Positions 58,091 through 64,000 of a stretch of DNA of 64,000 bases are shown in pieces. Origin of the DNA: Amphiura filiformis (lineage: Eukaryota > Echinodermata > Ophiuroidea > Amphilepidida > Amphiuridae); NCBI RefSeq assembly GCF_039555335.1, contig NC_092628.1, forward strand, positions 67,374,292 through 67,438,291, read 5' to 3'. Under the pieces are notes generated by a model that saw only the letters and a program-made list of their open reading frames with translations, searched no databases and was not told where the DNA came from. A program made the translations under genes and the position numbers. The first letter of the stretch is position 1; every line of letters starts with the position of its first letter.

Positions 58091-58321
58091 ACAATCTGGT
58101 CCATGGGGGCCAAAGGCGGCAAATTTGAAATTGAGATCAAAAACAATAAAATACATAACGAAATAGATGTCACAAAACTTCATAACTTTAGAACCAAGTA
58201 TACACGCTAGACCTTTGGTGTTTTCAGTAGGCCTATATGAAAGCCTAATGTGTGTAGAAGGTAATGATTACAGTAACTAAATTTTCAAAATGCCTCCTTT
58301 GGCCCCCATGGACCAAATTGT
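58091..58321. mobile_element. MITE with 26-bp inverted ends
   Basis: acaatctggtccatgggggc ... mirrored by gcccccatggaccaaattgt. The arms extend inward (ggcaaatttgaaa / ttttcaaaatgcc). 231 bp, non-coding. Confidence 0.85.
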
Positions 58322-58329
58322 GTCAAATA

Positions 58330-61170
58330 TACTCTGCCAAATTATGGTACATTCTTGTATGTTGTTGTTCTTGTTACTTGACAACCTTAAAGCAAGTTAC
58401 ACAAACTTGTGTAGGCCACAATACTGATAATAGTGGTAGATTTTAAACTAATTGGCTAGTATTCACATAATGGATGAAGAGTTGTTCAATTTTAGGTCCG
58501 GATAAAATTGGCACTACTCTAAATTGATTGAAATTTTTCTGTCTTTCATGTACCATTAATTACAATCTCCCCACAGTGGCAGAATATTAACATTAAAAGA
58601 CAACCATTTAAACGCTAAGGTTTATTGTGTCCTGTGTGACTGTACAGAATTAATGTTACTCCACTCCAGCAGTGAAGTTAGCATGCTTTAGTGAATACAG
58701 GACATGCTACCATTACCATTCATTACAAGCCTTGTGAAATTCACAACAATCTGGCTTGAATAAGACACTTCACAATGACAGAATCGGTCAAAAAGACCTG
58801 GCATTTAAAACACCTTTTGCCAAGGTTCCACCCTGTTCAATATAATCCCAAATGAACCACATTGAGCACAGGACAGCTGAGAAATATCAATTCAATTGAA
58901 GTGTGCTTTCCCAAACTCACTCAGTCCACAAACATGTTACTCATTTTCATTTTCAAAAAATTTAATTGCTCCATTTGATTTCATTTATCATTACAAAAAT
59001 CACCTGAGCCTCTTGGCAAGAAAATTATGCCCACTTAAGTATGACCAAGCAAATGGCAAACATCAGTAAATGAGCAACATGTTACAGTGTACAAGAGAAC
59101 ATGTTGACTTCAATTACAGAGTATCATTTAAGGTCAGCTGGTACACATTTTGGTAACTAGAAATATATTAAACTTCATAAACACCAAGTCAGTTTTGACC
59201 TATCCTATCACACAATAATAACAATGTAATTTTGCAGTGATTTAAAAGGTAGACTATACATTTGTGCGTAATATAAAATCTGTCTTATAACACATCATAA
59301 TCCTCTTTCTCTTTGGCACTTTTATAAAATAATTATTTATAATATCCTGCAACATTTAACGCAGACCAGAGGCAAATTTAAGTTGGGAAAAGTGTAAAAT
59401 CTTTCATCACACCTTTATCTAAATTCACTTTTTTGACATCTGTCTACTTTTTTTGACATTATCCATCTACTTTTTTGATATCATCTTCATGACCTATTGT
59501 ATTGACAACACCAAAAAGTAGATTGGTTGTCCAAAATTGATTTTTTTTTGTACTGCCATTTTATCTTTTAGAATGCAGCTACACTATTAAGATATTAAGA
59601 TTACTCATGTACATATATTAGGATAATGTCTTGGATGTATTGTACATTTGCTTCTGGTTTACTATGTGTATATGACATGGGAAATGCCATAGGCTTTATT
59701 TAGTATAATCCTTTGCCTAATATGATTAATTGCACATGGGATTTCCCATACCATTCCACTGTTTCAATGCCTGTTACATTATATTGGGACAAAATATTTA
59801 AACATACGAGATCAAAGTTATGCCAATAACATAAATGTCAATTGTTGCATTCCCTGCAATTCTGTCATGCCAAAGTACTCTCTTCACCCCCTGCCTAATT
59901 GTGGAAAAACTAAGTTTTTACCATGAGAATGGGAAATATGGCAAACCTCATTTTCACTGTGCCAAAATGGTGACAAACTACCTCAGCCTGCACACTGATT
60001 GTGTGGAATGATGATGTTCTACTTCAAGACTCAAGTATAAATAAGGAGATGAAGGTGCACCTGAGATTTATACTCACCACTATTCCACACAGTCATATAC
60101 ATAGAAGTTTATTTATTTCTCCCATTAATTACAAAAGAACAAGCCAATTCCAAAACAAAACTATAATAAGACATTACAGCAAAATAGTACAAAAATAATA
60201 CTCAAGATGCCCATATATATGCCCAATATACATGTGTCTTAAATAGTACTTTGCAATTTTGGTCATCTGATGATCTTTGGAGTTTTCTAAAAACATTTTA
60301 CCCGACATATTTTCCTTTCCACTCTTCTGGCGTCTGGAATGCAGTGTATTAGTATTACATGTGCTCAACAAATAAAAAAAAATAATGCAATCGAATGTGC
60401 TGAAGGAAGACAAATTAATGCAAACATGAACTGATTGCGGGGTCAGCCATTTTAGAATGTTTTAAGAATTCACACAAGCAAAGTGAAACGCAATTCATGC
60501 ATATTATTATAAAAGTTCCAAGTAACTCAAATATTGCACTAGCTCCAATGCAGTGTTGCAAACTGATGAGAAAAGCACAGCAGATTTGGTCCAATAAACA
60601 AAATAATGGACATACGTGACGCGATCAAGCAAAATGAATCATTGAGCTTCATCACATACCATACTTGTCCTGGTATTCGATAGAGAGAGAGAGAAATCAT
60701 CCCATAGAACATAGATAACCCGTAGGCTACCTTGGGGGAGGGTAACACAGAGCTGACTGACGAGAGTGGTCACTAGTGTTTGCTCCCACTTGGGGAATAT
60801 CCCAACTTCCCAAGCCAAATGCAGCATAGATAACACAACCCTGTTCTTAGTACTTCAAAAGTCTTGAGGGTCAATAACAATATTTGTTCTGTGGCAAGAC
60901 CAGCAATATTTTACTTGTGTTAACTATTTCACCACACCCTTCGGTTAGTACACAACAGTTTCTGTAAACTTTATCTTCAGATTTTTAATCAGAATTTAAC
61001 TTAATAATGTCTATATAAATTTCCCACATCATCCACCTCCCTTAATGATGAACAGACTTTGATGAAAGCCACATGGTTTTCCCCAGCTGCTTCTTATATT
61101 TTTTTGTATCACAAATAATTTTATATACATTATAGCAGAATCCTTTCTTTTTTACATATCAAGTGTACAA
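58330..61170. other. Non-coding AT-rich region
   Basis: No exon, RNA gene or element recognised. The region could be intergenic, or part of a long 3' UTR of the minus-strand gene that begins beyond the window. Confidence 0.4.
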
Positions 61171-61177
61171 GTAAACT

Positions 61178-61734
61178 GCTCCAAGAAAGTATCCTTACAC
61201 TTGGAAAATAATCACAATTTCAAAACTGAACCATATTGAGGTAAAATTGTTTTTTAATAGATGCACTATCTAATCCGGCACATTATGACATCCCATTGAA
61301 TCCAATGTGACTTCAAGAAGCAAAGTTACAAGCATTTGATTAGATGAAGGTCCAGTTTTAAAAGTGACAAACTGGCCTATTCAAAACTCCACGGACTAGA
61401 TATCTGGTTTCAGAGTGGTAAATGGCAAATTTGTGCGTACCTTTAATTTTGAAACAAAAAGAACAAAAGAAAACTGAAACAAAAGAGCTGACAAATAAAA
61501 TGGAAGTTATGAAAATTACAGAGAAGTAAAAGCTGAAATAAATACTGCTTTAAATAAAGCTTCATTGAAGAAACTGTGTAGTCTCTTTGTTGCGCTTGTT
61601 GGAATCTTTTTGCGCCTTGTATAGGCCAGTTTGTCACTTTTAAAACTGAACCTTTGTCTATTCAATTGCTTGTAACTTTACTTCTTTAATGATGGAAAAA
61701 AATCCAAGTGTAAGGATACTTTTTTGGCGCAGTG
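61178..61734. mobile_element. Mariner-like fold-back element
   Basis: The right end is gcgcagtg followed by TA. The left end ctgctccaagaaagtatcc pairs with ggatacttttttggcgcag. The arms run far inward: tccttacacttgga / tccaagtgtaagga, and gttttaaaagtgacaaactg / cagtttgtcacttttaaaac. Non-coding. Confidence 0.75.
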
Positions 61735-61739
61735 TAGAT

Positions 61740-63110
61740 ACTATAGCGGAAGTCAGATTGCATATATAGCCTCATGTGTAATTACCAGAAATCCACTATA
61801 TTGTATTGTCACATGTGCAGGCCAAAAATTGTACCTTGCGAATTGAGTATAGAGAACATGAGTGCTATAGATTTGCACATGCAGTGCTTATTAGCATGCA
61901 TTATTAGCTTATCACATTACATGCAGAACACAACTAAGCACATGCTAATAAAAGTTTGTCAGGTGCATGGCAAACCAATACACAGGTACACTATAATAAA
62001 AGATAGAAATATAAAAACTAGTTTAAATCTGATGTCCCTGTCAACATGGTCAATCAAACTCCTTGTAGCCAATGATTGGTTTATACCACAGTGCACCAAG
62101 GGTAGGCACCTCCCTAGTTATGCTTTGTCAACCAATCAAAATTGGATTCACATTAACATCAGATGTGATCTTGTTTTTATTTCTGTCTTCCATTATATTT
62201 TGTATAAGTGGCATACAAACATGATAGTGGCTACCTTCTCCAGCCTAATGAAATGATTAGTCCCAAATCTGCCCTTGATTACATTTTAGAGCACCTATTT
62301 AATGGTCATATCACAATAACCACTCAAAATTAGGAAGAGATCACATGTTCCAAGTTGGGTTCATGGCTCCTGCTTATATTTTTGATCACCTCCCCTATTA
62401 CCATACATTGGGTCAGTTAACAATTTGCCTAATAGACTGGCAGTATATTTTGTAAGACACACACAAGAAAAGATCAGAGGAATGAAGACAGGATATTAAT
62501 ATTCATACTGAGCAGAGTTTAGACCTGGGTCAAAGCAGGTTTTACATAAATATACATATTATAAATCATAATACATTTTTATTAAATAAAACTTCTGCCC
62601 TCATAATTCAAATATGTTTACTTTATGAGATGCAGCTGCCATATTTTTTCACCCATGGGAGGAAAATCTGAGGTACCTATATTCTTATGACTTCATGAAA
62701 AGGAAATAGGATTGTTGATTTCTGCGCATATAATGATCCCATAAATACTTTTTACAAGTAAAAAATAGGGAGCATCATTAAAAAATGTAAATGCTAAGGG
62801 ACTTTGTCCCTAGCTGATTAAAATAAGTTTTATAATGTGCTACAATGAGGCCAAAGACAGTGCACTTGAATGTGATGCCATTGAAATCAAACATGTGACC
62901 TCCTGCATAATAGTCGGACATCCAAACCTCAAGACCAGTAAGATTATCTCAAAATTTCTCCCATGGGTGATGCCACATCACCCATCACTGATGGGGCAAT
63001 GAGGAGAAAGCAACCGATCTCTTTATTTTAAATCTTACAGCAAACTGCTAATTATCCTTTGCTCTTTGCAAGGGACCAAACCTAAAGATTACTGAACCCC
63101 TATGAATGAA
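61740..63110. other. Non-coding AT-rich region
   Basis: A 160-codon open frame at 61774-62256 has no recognisable domain and looks like chance. No element or RNA gene seen. Confidence 0.4.
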
Positions 63111-63117
63111 TCTACAG

Positions 63118-63366
63118 TTTGATCAGCTCTTAATCGGCAGGCTTTATAACATCGCAGATTAATATCAAAATATTTTCTTTCAAGATTGTTTTGTGACAAC
63201 TCGTCAGAAGTATCACAAATTATTATTTCAGGTCCTATACTTTACCAATTTTACTTGACACGCACAATATAGACCAGACAGGTCAACTATATTACTCTTA
63301 ATGTGGATCTATTTTTCGGCGTAATGGTAAAAGCCTAACATTTCCCACCGATTACGAGCTGATCAA
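63118..63366. mobile_element. Inverted-repeat element, copy 2
   Basis: Same family as 39617-39911: begins tttgatcagctcttaatcgg and ends cgattacgagctgatcaaa. This copy lacks the nested insertion. Confidence 0.8.
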
Positions 63367-63540
63367 AGTATAGTTTCTTTTAGGAATAGGTAAAATGTTG
63401 GATTACCTTCCTCAAACTTTCTTAAGAACATACATTTTTACTCACTTTCGGTTTATTGCAGATGGGAGTGAGGGGCACCCTAGTAACGATACTAGTTAAA
63501 TCTATTATAGGGGTTCATCCATCTTACTGCTTGTTCTCTA

Positions 63541-63747
63541 CAGGCTGTATCAAAATGATTGGTACCAATCAGTTTTCAGTGATGCCTCATTAAAATGCAA
63601 CATAAGATCCACTAATATTTGTTAGATTAATGTGATAAAGTTATACACTATAAATTCTGGACAAAGAGGATCCATTAATGCATTTGAATAGAAGCAGGCT
63701 TTTCAATAAACACCAACAATGGGTACCAATCATTTTGATACAGCCTG
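63541..63747. mobile_element. Mariner-like MITE
   Basis: CAGGCTGTATCAAAATGATT at the left is exactly mirrored by aatcattttgatacagcctg at the right, and the arms continue with ggtacc. TA on both sides (63539-63540 and 63748-63749). 207 bp. Confidence 0.9.
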
Positions 63748-63788
63748 TATCCTGCCATTACATCCCTTAGATAACATACCATGTTCAA

Positions 63789-63973
63789 TTAATAATACAC
63801 CTGTTTGTTCATGCTCATTCCCTTGACTTCCTTTTTTAGTTCTTCATCCTCCTCATACATTTCTACTGAAGTCTTTGTAAACTTGGTCACATGGAATTCT
63901 GCTAGTTTTTGTAGCCATTTGGGGTCTTGGTGCATTACTAGTAGATGTGCTGCAATGGAACGCTTTAAATCAT
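63789..63973 (-). CDS. Last coding exon of an unidentified minus-strand gene
   Basis: On the minus strand a strong acceptor (pyrimidine-rich, then tttgcag) precedes an open frame of about 61 codons ending in TAA at 63789-63791. The product ends with a charged helical stretch: SIAAHLLVMHQDPKWLQKLA, then FHVTKFTKTSVEMYEEDEEL, then KKEVKGMSMNKQ and VYY. The composition (regular heptad-like charge, MYEEDEELKKEV) is that of a genuine conserved protein, but I cannot name the family. The rest of the gene is beyond the right edge. Confidence 0.6.
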
Positions 63974-64000
63974 CTGCAAAAAAACAACCAGAAAATGCCA

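Noticed and set aside
61774-62256. 160-codon open frame on the plus strand
   Set aside because: No domain, no splice context and odd composition. Likely chance in AT-rich DNA.

Overview
This is animal nuclear DNA. It is AT-rich, has intron-split genes with GT..AG junctions and AATAAA signals, and is packed with short inverted-repeat transposons, LINE 3' ends, tRNA-derived SINE pieces and a satellite. A TTAGGG-type telomeric stretch, four Calx-beta exon pairs next to an IgGFc-binding-type module, and the repeat style suggest a marine invertebrate deuterostome, most likely an echinoderm. The species cannot be fixed from the sequence alone.

Region 1 (1-2600) is repeats only: an inverted-repeat-bounded element holding an ~88-bp minisatellite, a decayed LINE on the minus strand, a telomere-like tract and a large fold-back element. 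Region 2 (2664-16700) is a tandem duplication of an L-xylulose reductase (DCXR)-type short-chain dehydrogenase gene, both copies on the plus strand. The downstream copy (10955-16461) is open from the GIG motif to the stop. The upstream copy (2664-8469) has exon 3 of the recognised set split by a nested transposon insertion and is probably dead. The two copies act as each other's empty-site control, so many insertions can be placed to the base. The first coding exon of neither copy was found.

Region 3 (17-33 kb) is non-coding. It is dominated by an 83-bp satellite in five main blocks: direct orientation at 18-27 kb and reversed at 30.5-32.9 kb. Between and inside the blocks are MITEs, a LINE reverse-transcriptase fragment and a recent ~1.78-kb tandem duplication.

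Region 4 (33594-57134) is the centrepiece: one large plus-strand gene of about 28 coding exons, encoding about 1600 residues. In order the protein has a signal peptide, an unrecognised beta-rich module, an IgGFc-binding-type domain (three exons), four Calx-beta domains (each a 99-bp exon plus a 216-222-bp exon, all phase 1), a GAIN/GPS region and a class B seven-transmembrane domain with a short tail. It is therefore an adhesion G-protein-coupled receptor with an unusual mucus/Fc-binding-protein-like ectodomain. Its introns hold many MITEs and two pairs of dispersed repeats.

Region 5 (57.2-64 kb) is intergenic or 3'-UTR-like sequence with several mariner-like MITEs. At the right edge is the last coding exon of an unidentified minus-strand gene (63789-63973).
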